Source of the DNA: Mycolicibacterium sp. CR10
GTDB taxonomy: Bacteria > Actinomycetota > Actinomycetes > Mycobacteriales > Mycobacteriaceae
DNA length: 64,000 nucleotides
NCBI RefSeq assembly: GCF_005222675.1
Contig: NZ_STGE01000019.1
Location: forward strand, 457,287-521,286
Reading direction: 5' to 3'
Position numbers and translations under genes: made by a program. Below are positions 29,577 through 38,675 of this stretch, piece by piece. Positions within the stretch are counted from its first letter, which is position 1; every line of letters begins with the position of its first letter. Below the pieces are notes generated by a model that saw only the letters and a program-made list of their open reading frames with translations, ran no database searches and was not told the origin of the DNA.

Positions 29577-31649
29577 CTACACGCCGATCTGCCCGCCCGA
29601 CTTCCACACCGCCACCACCGACGGCCGCGCCGTGCCGTTGCCGCCCTCGGGCCAGCGTGACTGGGGATCGTCGATGCTGTTCTCGTCATTCTCGCCGGGG
29701 TGCTGGACGGACACGGTGACGAGGTCGTCGGTCACGATGGGGCCGCAGGTCTCGGCTCCCAGCGGCACGGTCAGGAACTGCTTGGTCTCACCGCGGTTCG
29801 GCCCGTCGAGCGCGACGGCGAACAGCCCGTCGTTGGAGTCCAGCGCGTTGCCGTCGGTGGAGATCCACAGGTTGCCGTGGCTGTCGAAGGCGAGGTTGTC
29901 TGGGCACGAGATTGGGCTGACCTTCGATTTGTCGAAACCGCCGTAGTAGGTGTCGGCGGCCTCCGGATCGCCGCACACTAGAAGTAGGTCCCAGGTGAAG
30001 TCGGTACCCGTGTGGTTGTCGGTGATCTCGAGCACTTGCCCGCTCTTGTTGTCGTTGCGCGGGTTGGCGGAGTCGGGCCCGGGTTCGCCGGGTGCGCCGC
30101 GTTCGTCGTTGTTGGTCAGGGCGACGTAGACCTTGCCGGTCTTGGGGTTGGCCTCGAAGTCCTCGGGGCGGTCCATCTTCGTGGCGCCGGCCTTGTCCGC
30201 CGCCATCCGGGTGAACACCGCGGCCTCCTGGGCGGTGATGCCGTCGACCAGCGATTCGCCCTGACCGCCCGGACCGCTGCGCAGCAACGGGATCCAGGTT
30301 CCGGTACCGGCGAAAGACCCTTTCGCGGGCAGCTTTCCGGATCCGTCGATCTCACTGGCGGGGATGTCGCTGGAGAGCTTCGCCACGTACAGCGTGCCCT
30401 CGTCGAGCAGCGTCATGTTGTGTGCCATCGCGGCCGGGTCGGTGCCTTGCTGCATCTTCTTCGAGGAGATGAACTTGTACATGTAGTCGAAGCGTTCGTC
30501 GTCTCCGGTGTAGGCGACAACGGTGCCGTCGTCGGTGATGTAGATGTTGGCACCCTCGTGCTTGAGCCGTCCCAGCGCCGAATGCTTGATCGGGGTGGAG
30601 TTCGGGTCCCACGGGTTGAGTTCCACGACATATCCGAAACGGTTCGGTTCGTTCGGCGTCTGGGCGAGGTCGAATCGGGGGTCGAACGTCTCCCACTTGA
30701 GCTCACTGGGTTCCATCGACACGCCGTAGCGGTCCAATCGGTCGGCGTCGACCGGACCTGGCGCGGCGGCGCCGTCGGCGGCACCGAAGTAGTCCTGGAA
30801 GTTCTCCTCGCCGGAGAGGACTGTGCCCCAGGGGGTGACGCCTCCGGCGCAGTTGGCGAAAGTGCCCGCGACGGTGCGGCCGGTCGGGTCGGCGGGAGTC
30901 TTGACGAAGTCGCTGCCGGCGGCCGGACCCGTGAGGGTCATTGGTGAGTCTGCGGTGATGCGCCGGTTGTAGTTGCCCATCAAGGGTTTCAGGCCCTGGG
31001 GGGTGCGCTCGACTTCGACGACGCCCATGCCGATCGCGGCGATCTCGACGTCGAACTGCTCCCGGGTGGGTGCGTCGGCGTTGTAGCCGGCGAACATGAA
31101 CTGCGGTGAGACGTACTCGAAGTTGGTGACGAGCAGGAAGCGGTTCTGGCTGCCGGGGATGGGCAACAAGCCGGCGAAGTCATTGTTGAACCCGAATTGG
31201 CCGCGCTGCGCGGCGCCGGTCTGATTGTTGACGTCGAACTTGGGCGCGTCGGGGAGCACCGGGTCGCCCCAGCTGATCACCACGCCCTGTTCGTAGCCGT
31301 CGGCGACGACGACCGCGTCCTCGCTGTTGGGCGCGACGGAGGCGAAGTTCATGCCCGGCGGAGGTTCGGCCGGAGCGGCGGACGACGAAGTGGATGTGAC
31401 GGCCGCCTGGTCGGAGCTCCCGCACGCGGCCAACGCGGATCCGGCGCCGACCGCGAGCACGGCCACGCCGCCGGCATGCAACATCGACCGCCTCGAGACG
31501 GCCTTGACGATGTCGCCGAAGTACTCGTTGTCGCTGCGGTTGGGCACCGGCTTGGAGCACGCGTCGCCGCATTTGTAGACACAGGTGATGTGCTGCCGCT
31601 TGGACTTTCCATCGTGGGAGACAAAGAGATTCAACGGCACAAGCGCCAT
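29577..31649 (-). CDS. PhoX-type (DUF839) alkaline phosphatase, Tat lipoprotein
   Basis: 690 aa. A Tat-type signal (SRRSMLHAGGVAVLAVGAGSALAAC) ends in a lipobox-like LAAC near residue 75, after an unusually long N-terminal extension. The rest is a DUF839/PhoX beta-propeller with NCAGGVTPWGTVLSGEENFQDYFG, YGYVVELNPWDP-type strands, HSALGRLKHEGANI and CPDNLAFDSHGNLWISTDGNAL. PhoX enzymes are calcium/iron-dependent phosphatases that release phosphate from organic esters outside the membrane, usually under phosphate starvation. A single GTTCACC Pho-type half-site lies about 100 bp upstream (31747-31753), which is weak evidence for RegX3 control. Confidence 0.88.
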   Translation of the reverse strand: MALVPLNLFVSHDGKSKRQHITCVYKCGDACSKPVPNRSDNEYFGDIVKAVSRRSMLHAGGVAVLAVGAGSALAACGSSDQAAVTSTSSSAAPAEPPPGMNFASVAPNSEDAVVVADGYEQGVVISWGDPVLPDAPKFDVNNQTGAAQRGQFGFNNDFAGLLPIPGSQNRFLLVTNFEYVSPQFMFAGYNADAPTREQFDVEIAAIGMGVVEVERTPQGLKPLMGNYNRRITADSPMTLTGPAAGSDFVKTPADPTGRTVAGTFANCAGGVTPWGTVLSGEENFQDYFGAADGAAAPGPVDADRLDRYGVSMEPSELKWETFDPRFDLAQTPNEPNRFGYVVELNPWDPNSTPIKHSALGRLKHEGANIYITDDGTVVAYTGDDERFDYMYKFISSKKMQQGTDPAAMAHNMTLLDEGTLYVAKLSSDIPASEIDGSGKLPAKGSFAGTGTWIPLLRSGPGGQGESLVDGITAQEAAVFTRMAADKAGATKMDRPEDFEANPKTGKVYVALTNNDERGAPGEPGPDSANPRNDNKSGQVLEITDNHTGTDFTWDLLLVCGDPEAADTYYGGFDKSKVSPISCPDNLAFDSHGNLWISTDGNALDSNDGLFAVALDGPNRGETKQFLTVPLGAETCGPIVTDDLVTVSVQHPGENDENSIDDPQSRWPEGGNGTARPSVVAVWKSGGQIGV

Positions 31650-31867
31650 GGCTTCCGGGTTCCTTCCGACGCGAATGCCGGCCGGGGACTGGCCGGCCGG
31701 ACCCGCCGAAAACTACGGCAGTTCGGCGAGCACGAAGCGACTAATGGGTGAACAACCGGTTGGCTTGGTGGTCCGGGCACCGCCAGGTCCTTCTGAGCAG
31801 ATTTGCTGTGCACCCCACCGAGCCAGGTATAGATTGGCCTCTTAAGCACTGACGGGGGTGTCAAAAC

Positions 31868-33649
31868 ATGGCGGTCACACGGCAAGATCAGTCGTCAAGC
31901 AGGCCTGATCGGCAGAACCGGCGCGCAGAGGATTTTGCGGTCAGACGCTGGCTGCAGGTGGGCGTGGCATCGGCCGGCCTGGGCGCGGCGTTGCTCGGCT
32001 ACTCGCTGATAGGCCCCCAGGTGGGTATTGCCGCAGCCGACACCACCGCTGAATCCTCGGCATCCTCGGCGCCGTCGCCCGCGAACCCGGACTCGTCGGA
32101 GGCGTCCGAAGCCGACACTGAAGCCGAGAGCGAGGACGCCGACGCTGAGGAGGCCGAAGCCGAGGACGTCGCCAACACCCAGGCCGAGGACTTCACCGAC
32201 GCCGACGCCGAGTACGACACCCAGGCCGAGGCCGTCACCGACACCGAGGACGTCACCGACGCCGAGGACGTCACCGCCGAGGACGGCGGGGATGCCGCCG
32301 CCGCCCCGGGTGATACAGAGCCGTCGGACGCGACGCGGCACAGCACTCGACGCGTCACCGCCGCGTCGGCCCCGCAGCCCGTCACCGAAGCACCGACCGC
32401 CGCCGCAGCAGTCACGACCGCGCCACCGACGGTGCCATCCACGAGCGAGGCACAGCCGGTTGGTGGCCCGACCGCAGCCGATGTGGACGAAATCTCTTGG
32501 GTACGAAGGCTGTTCTTCAACCAAGCCCCCACGGTGGCGCCAGTTCAGATCACCGGGCACCTCAGCGGACCGGTCACGGGCACGGTGGGCGCGGTCGATC
32601 CCGAAGGGGACCGGCTGGTGTACCTGCTGACCCGGCGGCCCAGGGAAGGGTCACTGCAGCTCAACGCCGATGGCACCTACACCTACGCACCGAACTCGAA
32701 CTTCGATGGGGTCGACACCTTCCGCGTTGTGGCGATCGACACCGGTCTGCATGTCAACCTGCTCAACCCGTTCCGGGGGTTGGGCACTGGCGCAACGGCT
32801 TTGATCAATCAGGGTGCCATCAAGTTCGCGTTCACCTACACCGACGGCGGAACGGGCTGGACTCCAGAACGCCGCCAGGCCCTGCAGGCAGCCGCGGGTG
32901 AGCTCGCTGCGTACTTCCTGGTGACCTCCCCGGTCACCCTCACCTACGAAGTCGGGCTGGAGGACGAAAGTCTTGCTTCGGCCGGAAGCGATCTCATCAG
33001 CGGTTACCAGGGCTTTCATCGCACGGTGGTGCAGAACAAGCTGCTGTCCGGAATTGATTCGAACGGCGCAGCCGCCGACGGTTACATCGATTGGAACTTC
33101 GCCGAATTTCAATGGGGACTGGGCGACGCGGTGGGACCACAGCAGTACGACTTCGTGTCGACGGCGCTGCACGAGCTTCTGCACTCGTTCGGATTCCTGT
33201 CGATGGTGGCTGCGGCTGGTCAGAACACCGGGCGTTCGTGGACTGCCTTCGACAAGTTCGTCGTGACTGCGGGTGGCGGGAAGCCGATCGACTGGCTCTA
33301 CCGGTGGGACCGGGACAACGACGCGGCGCTGACAGGAGGCGGCGACGGGCTGTTCTTCGGCGGCGCCAACGCGGTCGCCGCGTACGGCGCACTGGTACCG
33401 CTTTTCACGCCTGATCCGTTCGAGCCCGGCAGCTCTATGAGTCACGTCGACGATGACACATTCACCGGCGCGAACCAGATGTTGATGAACGCCTACAGCG
33501 ATCAAGGGCTGGGCATCAGGGTCCTGAGTCCCGTCGAACTCGGCATCCTCAGGGACCTCGGCTACCAGCTGGTACCCCAATCACCGACCTACGCAATGGC
33601 ATTGATCGGTCTCGTCTTCGTCCGGCGCAGGCCGGCGATCAGTCGCTGA
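31868..33649 (+). CDS. Secreted HExxH protein with acidic linker and cadherin/VCBS-like domain
   Basis: 593 aa. Residues 28-58 form a signal anchor (WLQVGVASAGLGAALLGYSLIG) ending in AAA. A very acidic Asp/Glu/Thr/Ala stretch covers about 60-155, with several near copies of TDTEDV/TDAEDV. A cadherin/VCBS-like module follows (GTVGAVDPEGDRLVYLLT ... NADGTYTYAPNSNFDGVDTFRV, about 235-300). The C-terminal domain has HELLHSFGF at 435-443, a zinc-protease HExxH motif; the third metzincin ligand position is Ser rather than His. A later SMSHVDDDTFTGANQMLMN segment resembles the methionine-turn region of such proteases. Protease activity is inferred only. Substrate unknown. Confidence 0.68.
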   Translation: MAVTRQDQSSSRPDRQNRRAEDFAVRRWLQVGVASAGLGAALLGYSLIGPQVGIAAADTTAESSASSAPSPANPDSSEASEADTEAESEDADAEEAEAEDVANTQAEDFTDADAEYDTQAEAVTDTEDVTDAEDVTAEDGGDAAAAPGDTEPSDATRHSTRRVTAASAPQPVTEAPTAAAAVTTAPPTVPSTSEAQPVGGPTAADVDEISWVRRLFFNQAPTVAPVQITGHLSGPVTGTVGAVDPEGDRLVYLLTRRPREGSLQLNADGTYTYAPNSNFDGVDTFRVVAIDTGLHVNLLNPFRGLGTGATALINQGAIKFAFTYTDGGTGWTPERRQALQAAAGELAAYFLVTSPVTLTYEVGLEDESLASAGSDLISGYQGFHRTVVQNKLLSGIDSNGAAADGYIDWNFAEFQWGLGDAVGPQQYDFVSTALHELLHSFGFLSMVAAAGQNTGRSWTAFDKFVVTAGGGKPIDWLYRWDRDNDAALTGGGDGLFFGGANAVAAYGALVPLFTPDPFEPGSSMSHVDDDTFTGANQMLMNAYSDQGLGIRVLSPVELGILRDLGYQLVPQSPTYAMALIGLVFVRRRPAISR

Positions 33650-34535
33650 GCAGGCCTCGCAACAGGTCGACCAGAACCCGCGGTTGGTCGCTCTGCACGG
33701 AGTGCCCCGAGTCGGCGACGATGTGCACGCCCTGGAAGCCGGGCGCCGTCGCGGCGAATGCCGCCGCGTCGTCGTCGTTGACGAAGAACGAGTGGGCACC
33801 GCGAATCAGTGTCGTGGGAACGGTGAGCTTGGGGACGTCGTCCCAGAGGTTGTCGAAGCCCTCACCCTTGCGGATGGAGTCGTAGCGCCAGGTCCAGGTG
33901 CCGTCGTCGAGACGCTTGGCGTTGTGGAAGACGCCGCGCCGCAACGATTCCCGATCCCGATGCGGCGCCGCGGCGACGGTGACCTCGAGCATCGCGTCAA
34001 ACGTCGGGAACGTGCGCTCGCCCTGCACGAGCGCGACGGTGCCCTTCTGCTCGTCGGTCATCTCGGTGTGCCGTTCCGGCGCCGACGGGGTGACGTCGAC
34101 CATCGCCAGCCGGGGCACCAGGTCCGGGGCGGCGACCGCCAGCCGCAGCGCGGTCAGTCCGCCCAGCGACATCCCGACGACCAATTCGGCGCCGCCGGCC
34201 AGCTCCCGGATCACCGGTTCGACAGCGACCGCGTTGAGCTTGGGTCCGTAGTCGCCGTCCTCGCGCCACGCCGAGCGGCCGTGTCCGGGCAGGTCCACCG
34301 ACAGGGCGGGCACGCCGAGGCCGATGATCACGGTGTCCCAGGTGTGGGCGTTCTGGCCGCCGCCGTGCAGGAACACCACGCGCGGAGCATCGTCGCCGAA
34401 CTTCAGTGCACTCACGGGGCCGGAGTCGATGCGCGTCACGCTCGGCAGTTCCCCGGTCACACCGGCTTGGCGGGCGTTCTCCTTGAGGAAGATGAACTCG
34501 GACAGGCTCGCCAACTCGTCATCGCTGTCGTCCAT
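33639..34535 (-). CDS. Alpha/beta hydrolase (Rv0045c esterase family)
   Basis: 298 aa alpha/beta hydrolase fold. It has the oxyanion HGGGQNAHTWD after the second strand, the nucleophile elbow GMSLGG (Ser about residue 122) and the catalytic His in DSGHSVQSDQP near the end. It matches the Rv0045c esterase in order and sequence. The physiological ester substrate is unknown. Its 3' end overlaps the convergent HExxH gene by 11 bp. Confidence 0.88.
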   Translation of the reverse strand: MDDSDDELASLSEFIFLKENARQAGVTGELPSVTRIDSGPVSALKFGDDAPRVVFLHGGGQNAHTWDTVIIGLGVPALSVDLPGHGRSAWREDGDYGPKLNAVAVEPVIRELAGGAELVVGMSLGGLTALRLAVAAPDLVPRLAMVDVTPSAPERHTEMTDEQKGTVALVQGERTFPTFDAMLEVTVAAAPHRDRESLRRGVFHNAKRLDDGTWTWRYDSIRKGEGFDNLWDDVPKLTVPTTLIRGAHSFFVNDDDAAAFAATAPGFQGVHIVADSGHSVQSDQPRVLVDLLRGLLSD

Positions 34536-34600
34536 GGTCCGACCCTACGCACCGCAGATATTCAGGTGCGGTCTACCTATGGGTGTGCCACCGTCGGTGT

Positions 34601-35800
34601 GTGACGCACGCACCGACCCCCTTGACGATCCGCACCGCGCACGAAGCGGACTGGCCGGCCATCACGCTGATCGCGGCGACAGGCTTCGGTTCCTGGCGGG
34701 CGCCGGAGACCAACGAGGTGTGGCGCACCATGATGCCTGCGGACAGCGCCGTCGTCGCGTGCGACGGCACCGACGTCGTCGGCGTCGCGCTGTTCCTCGA
34801 TCTGCAGCTGACCGTCCCGGGTGGCGCGGTGCTTCCGATGGCAGGGGTGTCGTTTGTGGCGGTCGCGCCCACGCACCGGCGGCGCGGTGCGCTCAACGGA
34901 ATGTTCGCCGAAATGCACCGCCGCATGGACGCGTATCCGATCGCCGGCTTGGAGGCGAGCGAAGCGGGCATCTACGGACGGTTCGGCTACGGCCCCGCGA
35001 CCGTGTGGGAGAGCCTGGCTGTCGACCGGGCGCAGGCGCGCTTCCGGGCCGACGTTCCCGATCCCGGTGGTGTCCGCATCGTCAGACCCGCCGAGCACCG
35101 CGAGCAACTCGAGGACATCTACGAGCGGTGGCGGCTGCAGACGCCCGGTGGGCTTTACACCCCGCCCCGACTCTGGGACGAAGTGCTCGCCGATCGCGAA
35201 TCCTCACGACAGGGCACCCCGCTCTTCTGCTTGCTGCACGCTGACGGCTTTGCGATGTACCGGGTGCACGGCCATGACGAGACGAAGAACGTCGAGATCA
35301 CGAAATTGGCGGCAGTGACCCCGCAGGCGCAGATCGCGTTGTGGCGCGTGCTGGTCGGTTTGGATCTGAAGGAGACGATCCGCGTCGACACCCACCCTGG
35401 CCACGTGCTGCCGTACCTGCTGACCGATCATCGGTTGGTGCGGACCACCGGCGTCGAAGACGGGCTGTGGCTGCGGATGCTCGACATCCCGACCGTATTG
35501 GAGGCGCGCAGTTTCGCGGCCGATCTGTCTGTGGTGCTGGACATCTCGGACGAGATCCTGGGGGGAGGCGGTCGATTCGCGCTCGAGGTGCGCGGTGGAC
35601 GTGCCCACTGTGTCCCTACAGACGCTGACGCCGATGTGCACACCGATCTGTCGGTGCTCGGCAGTCTGTACCTGGGAGCGCATCGCGCCTCGGCGTTCGC
35701 GTCCGCACAACGGTTGCGGTGCAACGATTCCGGACTCCCGGCTCGGCTGGATGCGGCGTTCGCCACTGCGGTTCCAGCCGAGCTGGGCTACGGCTTCTAG
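34601..35800 (+). CDS. Eis-like GNAT N-acetyltransferase
   Basis: 399 aa from the GTG at 34601 (VTHAPTPLTIRTAHEADWP); a start 6 codons upstream is also open. It has the Eis architecture: an N-terminal GNAT domain (VSFVAVAPTHRRRGALNGMF is the acetyl-CoA pyrophosphate loop), a second GNAT-like domain, a C-terminal SCP-like domain (about 295-390) and the terminal GYGF whose free carboxylate acts in catalysis in Eis. Eis proteins acetylate amines such as aminoglycosides and peptide lysines. Its native role here is unknown. It is divergent from the alpha/beta hydrolase. Confidence 0.87.
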   Translation: MTHAPTPLTIRTAHEADWPAITLIAATGFGSWRAPETNEVWRTMMPADSAVVACDGTDVVGVALFLDLQLTVPGGAVLPMAGVSFVAVAPTHRRRGALNGMFAEMHRRMDAYPIAGLEASEAGIYGRFGYGPATVWESLAVDRAQARFRADVPDPGGVRIVRPAEHREQLEDIYERWRLQTPGGLYTPPRLWDEVLADRESSRQGTPLFCLLHADGFAMYRVHGHDETKNVEITKLAAVTPQAQIALWRVLVGLDLKETIRVDTHPGHVLPYLLTDHRLVRTTGVEDGLWLRMLDIPTVLEARSFAADLSVVLDISDEILGGGGRFALEVRGGRAHCVPTDADADVHTDLSVLGSLYLGAHRASAFASAQRLRCNDSGLPARLDAAFATAVPAELGYGF

Positions 35801-35821
35801 TCGTGCTTCCTCTGTCCGGCG

Positions 35822-36178
35822 TCAGCGCTGCGCCGGCGCCGTCCTGATGTCCTCTGCGACCGCTGCCGCGTCCGCAACGCTGATGATCAGCGTGTCGTAC
35901 TTGCCGTCGTCGAGGTCGATCCGGACAGCGGTCTGCTGCGCCCGCGCGACGGCGAAGGTACGTCGCCCCGAGGCGCGCCATGTGCCGATCTTGTGACGCG
36001 ACGGGACGTGTAGTCCCGGCGCGCGGAATCCCTGCACCTCGTCCAGCGGCCGCTCGACGACGTTGACCTCTGTGACCGAGGACAGGGGCACGCGGAAGCC
36101 TCGGTGCAGCGCCATCAGCTTTTCGAAGGGTGTCAGCACGATGTCGAGGTACGCGCCGGTGCGCTTGATCTGCGCCAT
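35822..36178 (-). CDS. Small PH-like domain protein
   Basis: 118 aa with an all-beta pattern ending in a helix: TGAYLDIVLTPFEKLMALHRGFRVPLSSVTEVNVVERP, then RTFAVARAQQTAVRIDLDDGKYDTLIISVADAAAVAEDI. This strand order resembles bacterial PH domains. No signal peptide. It is divergent from a wHTH regulator (36242) across a 63-bp AT-rich region, so the regulator probably controls it. Function unknown. Confidence 0.65.
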   Translation of the reverse strand: MAQIKRTGAYLDIVLTPFEKLMALHRGFRVPLSSVTEVNVVERPLDEVQGFRAPGLHVPSRHKIGTWRASGRRTFAVARAQQTAVRIDLDDGKYDTLIISVADAAAVAEDIRTAPAQR

Positions 36179-36241
36179 GAGAAGCTCCTCTCTTTATTCA
36201 TTCTCACTATTGATAATATAGCAGAAGGCGATACTGGTTCA
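36179..36241. promoter_or_regulatory. AT-rich divergent promoter/operator
   Basis: The 63 bp between the PH-like gene and the wHTH regulator is strikingly AT-rich for this genome and contains TATTGATAATATA, a near palindrome, around 36210-36222. Such a site between a regulator and its divergent neighbour is a good operator candidate. Start sites are not determined. Confidence 0.45.
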
Positions 36242-36766
36242 GTGGCGTCAGCCGATCTCCTACTGCATCCCATCCGGTTCCGCGTCGTGCAGGCGTTGCT
36301 CGATGGCGGCGAACTCACCACGGGGGAGATCCACACGCGACTCGCTGATGTTCCGGTCGCGACCCTCTACCGGCATGTCGCCAAGCTCGCGGACGGCGGG
36401 GTGCTCACGGTGGTCAGCGAGAAGAGGGTCCGCGGGGCCGTCGAACGGCGATACACGCTCGATTTCCCGAACGCGGTCGTGGGCGCTGATGAATCTCGCG
36501 CCATGACGATCGACGAGCACCGGCAGGCGTTCAGAGTTTTTGTCGCGACTCTGTTGGTGCACTTCGACCGCTACCTGGACGCCCCGGACGTCGATGTGGT
36601 GCGCGACGGCGTCTCGGTCAAGCAGGTCGCGCTGTGGCTGAGCGATGAAGAACTAGAGGAGATGCACAGCGAGCTCGCCGAGTCCATCGGCAACCGGATG
36701 GCGAACAAGAGCTCGCCGGGGCGAACGAGACGAATGCTGACGACGATCCTGATGCCGGATCGTTGA
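36242..36766 (+). CDS. ArsR/PadR-like winged-helix transcriptional regulator
   Basis: 174 aa from the GTG at 36242 (VASADLLLHPIRFRVVQALL). The frame is open upstream, but that stretch lies in the divergent promoter and the opposite gene. The wHTH core (HPIRFRVVQALLDGGELTTGEIHTRLADVPVATLYRHVAKLADGGVLTVVSEKRVRGAVERRYTL) occupies residues 9-80. A helical C-terminal domain (MTIDEHRQAFRVFVATLLVHFDRYL) probably senses or dimerises. It is divergent from the PH-like gene. Confidence 0.78.
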   Translation: MASADLLLHPIRFRVVQALLDGGELTTGEIHTRLADVPVATLYRHVAKLADGGVLTVVSEKRVRGAVERRYTLDFPNAVVGADESRAMTIDEHRQAFRVFVATLLVHFDRYLDAPDVDVVRDGVSVKQVALWLSDEELEEMHSELAESIGNRMANKSSPGRTRRMLTTILMPDR

Positions 36767-36781
36767 TGTTGGCTTAAACCG

Positions 36782-36844
36782 CGCCGGAATTGCATTCCAT
36801 GCGCAGAACCTCGAGAAGGGTCCGCGTGGAACGCAATTCCGGCG
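36782..36844. terminator. Bidirectional hairpin between the wHTH gene and ino1
   Basis: Arms 36782-36802 (CGCCGGAATTGCATTCCATGC) and 36824-36844 pair over 21 bp with two wobble-compatible mismatches and a 21-nt loop. It sits between the convergent ends of the regulator (36766) and ino1 (36855), the expected place for a two-way terminator. Confidence 0.65.
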
Positions 36845-36854
36845 TAGAGCGGGT

Positions 36855-37931
36855 CTAGCCCTCGATGAACTTCTCGAGCTGTGCCCGCGCGATGTCGTCG
36901 GCCAGCTGCTGGGGCGGGCTCTTCATGAGATACGCGGAGGCGGCGACGACGGGCCCGCCGATGCCACGGTCGAGCGCGATCTTGGCGGCGCGGACCGCGT
37001 CGATGATGACGCCGGCCGAGTTCGGCGAATCCCACACCTCGAGCTTGTACTCCAGGTTCAACGGCACGTCACCGAAGGCGCGGCCTTCGAGGCGGACGTA
37101 GGCCCACTTGCGGTCGTCGAGCCAGCCGACGTGATCCGACGGGCCGATGTGCACGTCCTTGGTGTTGAACTCGCGCTGCAGGTTCGACGTGACGGCCTGG
37201 GTCTTGGAGATCTTCTTGGACTCCAGCCGCGAGCGCTCCAGCATGTTGAGGAAGTCCATGTTGCCGCCGACGTTGAGCTGCATGGTGCGGTCGAGCTGCA
37301 CGCCGCGGTCCTCGAACAGCTTGGCCATCACGCGGTGGGTGATGGTGGCGCCGACCTGGCTCTTGATGTCATCGCCGACGATCGGCACGCCGGCGTCCTC
37401 GAACTTCTTGGCCCACACCGGGTCCGAGGCGATGAACACCGGCAGCGCGTTGACGAACGCCACGCCGGCATCGATGGCGCACTGCGCGTAGAACTTGTCG
37501 GCCTCTTCGGAGCCCACCGGCAGGTAGGACACCATCACGTCGACGTTCGCGTCCTTGAGCGCCTTGACGACGTCCACCGGGTCGGTGTCGGAGATCTCGA
37601 TGGTCTCGGCGTAGTACTTGCCGATGCCGTCGAGGGTCGGGCCGCGCTGCACCGTCACGTTGGTCGGCGGCACGTCGGCGATCTTGATGGTGTTGTTCTC
37701 CGACGCGAAGATGGCCTCGGAGAGGTCGAAGCCGACCTTCTTGGCGTCCACGTCGAACGCGGCGACGAACTTCACGTCGCGCACGTGGTACTGGCCGAGC
37801 TTGACGTGCATCAGGCCAGGAACGGTGACGTTCTCGTCGGCGTCCTTGTAGTACTGCACGCCCTGTACGAGCGAGGACGCGCAGTTGCCCACGCCGACGA
37901 TCGCGACCCGGACGTCATTGCTTGCGGTCAT
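36855..37931 (-). CDS. ino1: myo-Inositol-1-phosphate synthase
   Basis: 358 aa. The NAD-binding N-terminus [20 protein letters not shown] and the conserved stretches [44 protein letters not shown] and [11 protein letters not shown] define the enzyme. It converts glucose 6-phosphate to inositol 1-phosphate, the first step to phosphatidylinositol, PIMs/LAM and mycothiol. It corresponds to Rv0046c and lies downstream of a padR gene, the Rv0047c order. The 81-bp gap to padR carries its promoter region but no operator was assigned. Confidence 0.96.
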   Translation of the reverse strand: MTASNDVRVAIVGVGNCASSLVQGVQYYKDADENVTVPGLMHVKLGQYHVRDVKFVAAFDVDAKKVGFDLSEAIFASENNTIKIADVPPTNVTVQRGPTLDGIGKYYAETIEISDTDPVDVVKALKDANVDVMVSYLPVGSEEADKFYAQCAIDAGVAFVNALPVFIASDPVWAKKFEDAGVPIVGDDIKSQVGATITHRVMAKLFEDRGVQLDRTMQLNVGGNMDFLNMLERSRLESKKISKTQAVTSNLQREFNTKDVHIGPSDHVGWLDDRKWAYVRLEGRAFGDVPLNLEYKLEVWDSPNSAGVIIDAVRAAKIALDRGIGGPVVAASAYLMKSPPQQLADDIARAQLEKFIEG

Positions 37932-38012
37932 GACGGCTTCTCCTCTTGTGCTACTTCGAGTGCTTTTTTGGTGTTACTGACTAGTGCTGAGTACTGCGAC
38001 GTATCAATGCGC

Positions 38013-38558
38013 CTACGTGGGTTCGGCGCGTCCCTGTGCGGACTTCTCCGCGGCGATCAACTCGTTGAGCCACGTGACTTCCCGCTCGCTGGACTCCAGC
38101 CCCAACTGGTGGAGCTGGCGGGTGTAGCGGTCGAACGAATTGCTGGCTCGCGCGACGGCTTCACGCAGGCTTTCCCGACGTTCCTCCACTTGGCGGCGAC
38201 GCCCCTCGAGGATCCTCATCCGCGCCTCGGCGGGCGTGCGGTTGAAGAAGGCGAGGTGGACGCCGAACCCGTCGTCGGAGAAATTCTGCGGGCCGGTGTC
38301 GGCGACCAACTCGGTGAAGCGCTGCTTGCCGGCTTCGGTGAGCTGGTAGACGCGGCGCGCGCGGCGGAGCTTGACGGTGCCCTCCGGGGCGGCGTCCTCG
38401 ACGATCAGACCGTCGGCCTGCATGCGTCGCAACGCCGGGTACAGCGACCCGTAGGAGAAGGCGCGGAATGCGCCGAGCAGGCCGGTGAGCCGTTTGCGCA
38501 GCTCGTAGCCGTGCATCGGGGATTCGAGCAGCAGGCCCAGAACAGCAAGCTCCAGCAT
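38013..38558 (-). CDS. PadR-family transcriptional regulator (Rv0047c)
   Basis: 181 aa from the ATG at 38558 (MLELAVLGLLLESPMHGYEL), the start that matches Rv0047c; the frame stays open 23 codons upstream without support. The PadR wHTH covers residues 1-85 (FRAFSYGSLYPALRRMQADGLI), followed by a helical VIRF-type dimerisation domain (ILEGRRRQVEERRESLREAVARASNSFDRY). Upstream of ino1 in the same direction, it may regulate ino1 and itself. Confidence 0.9.
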   Translation of the reverse strand: MLELAVLGLLLESPMHGYELRKRLTGLLGAFRAFSYGSLYPALRRMQADGLIVEDAAPEGTVKLRRARRVYQLTEAGKQRFTELVADTGPQNFSDDGFGVHLAFFNRTPAEARMRILEGRRRQVEERRESLREAVARASNSFDRYTRQLHQLGLESSEREVTWLNELIAAEKSAQGRAEPT

Positions 38559-38623
38559 CCGGGCCACCTCCTCGACAAACTCATCCGCCGCTACGACGGT
38601 TCGACACCTCGCGCAACTGTATC

Positions 38624-38642
38624 GCACCGATATATACGGTGC
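38624..38642. promoter_or_regulatory. Palindromic operator candidate upstream of padR
   Basis: GCACCG and CGGTGC flank a 7-bp ATATATA spacer, 66 bp upstream of the padR start on the minus strand. The TATATA centre could double as a -10 element. Autoregulation through such inverted repeats is usual for PadR proteins. Confidence 0.45.
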
Positions 38643-38675
38643 TACATCGATGACGCGGAACGAAGGAGCGCGGGT

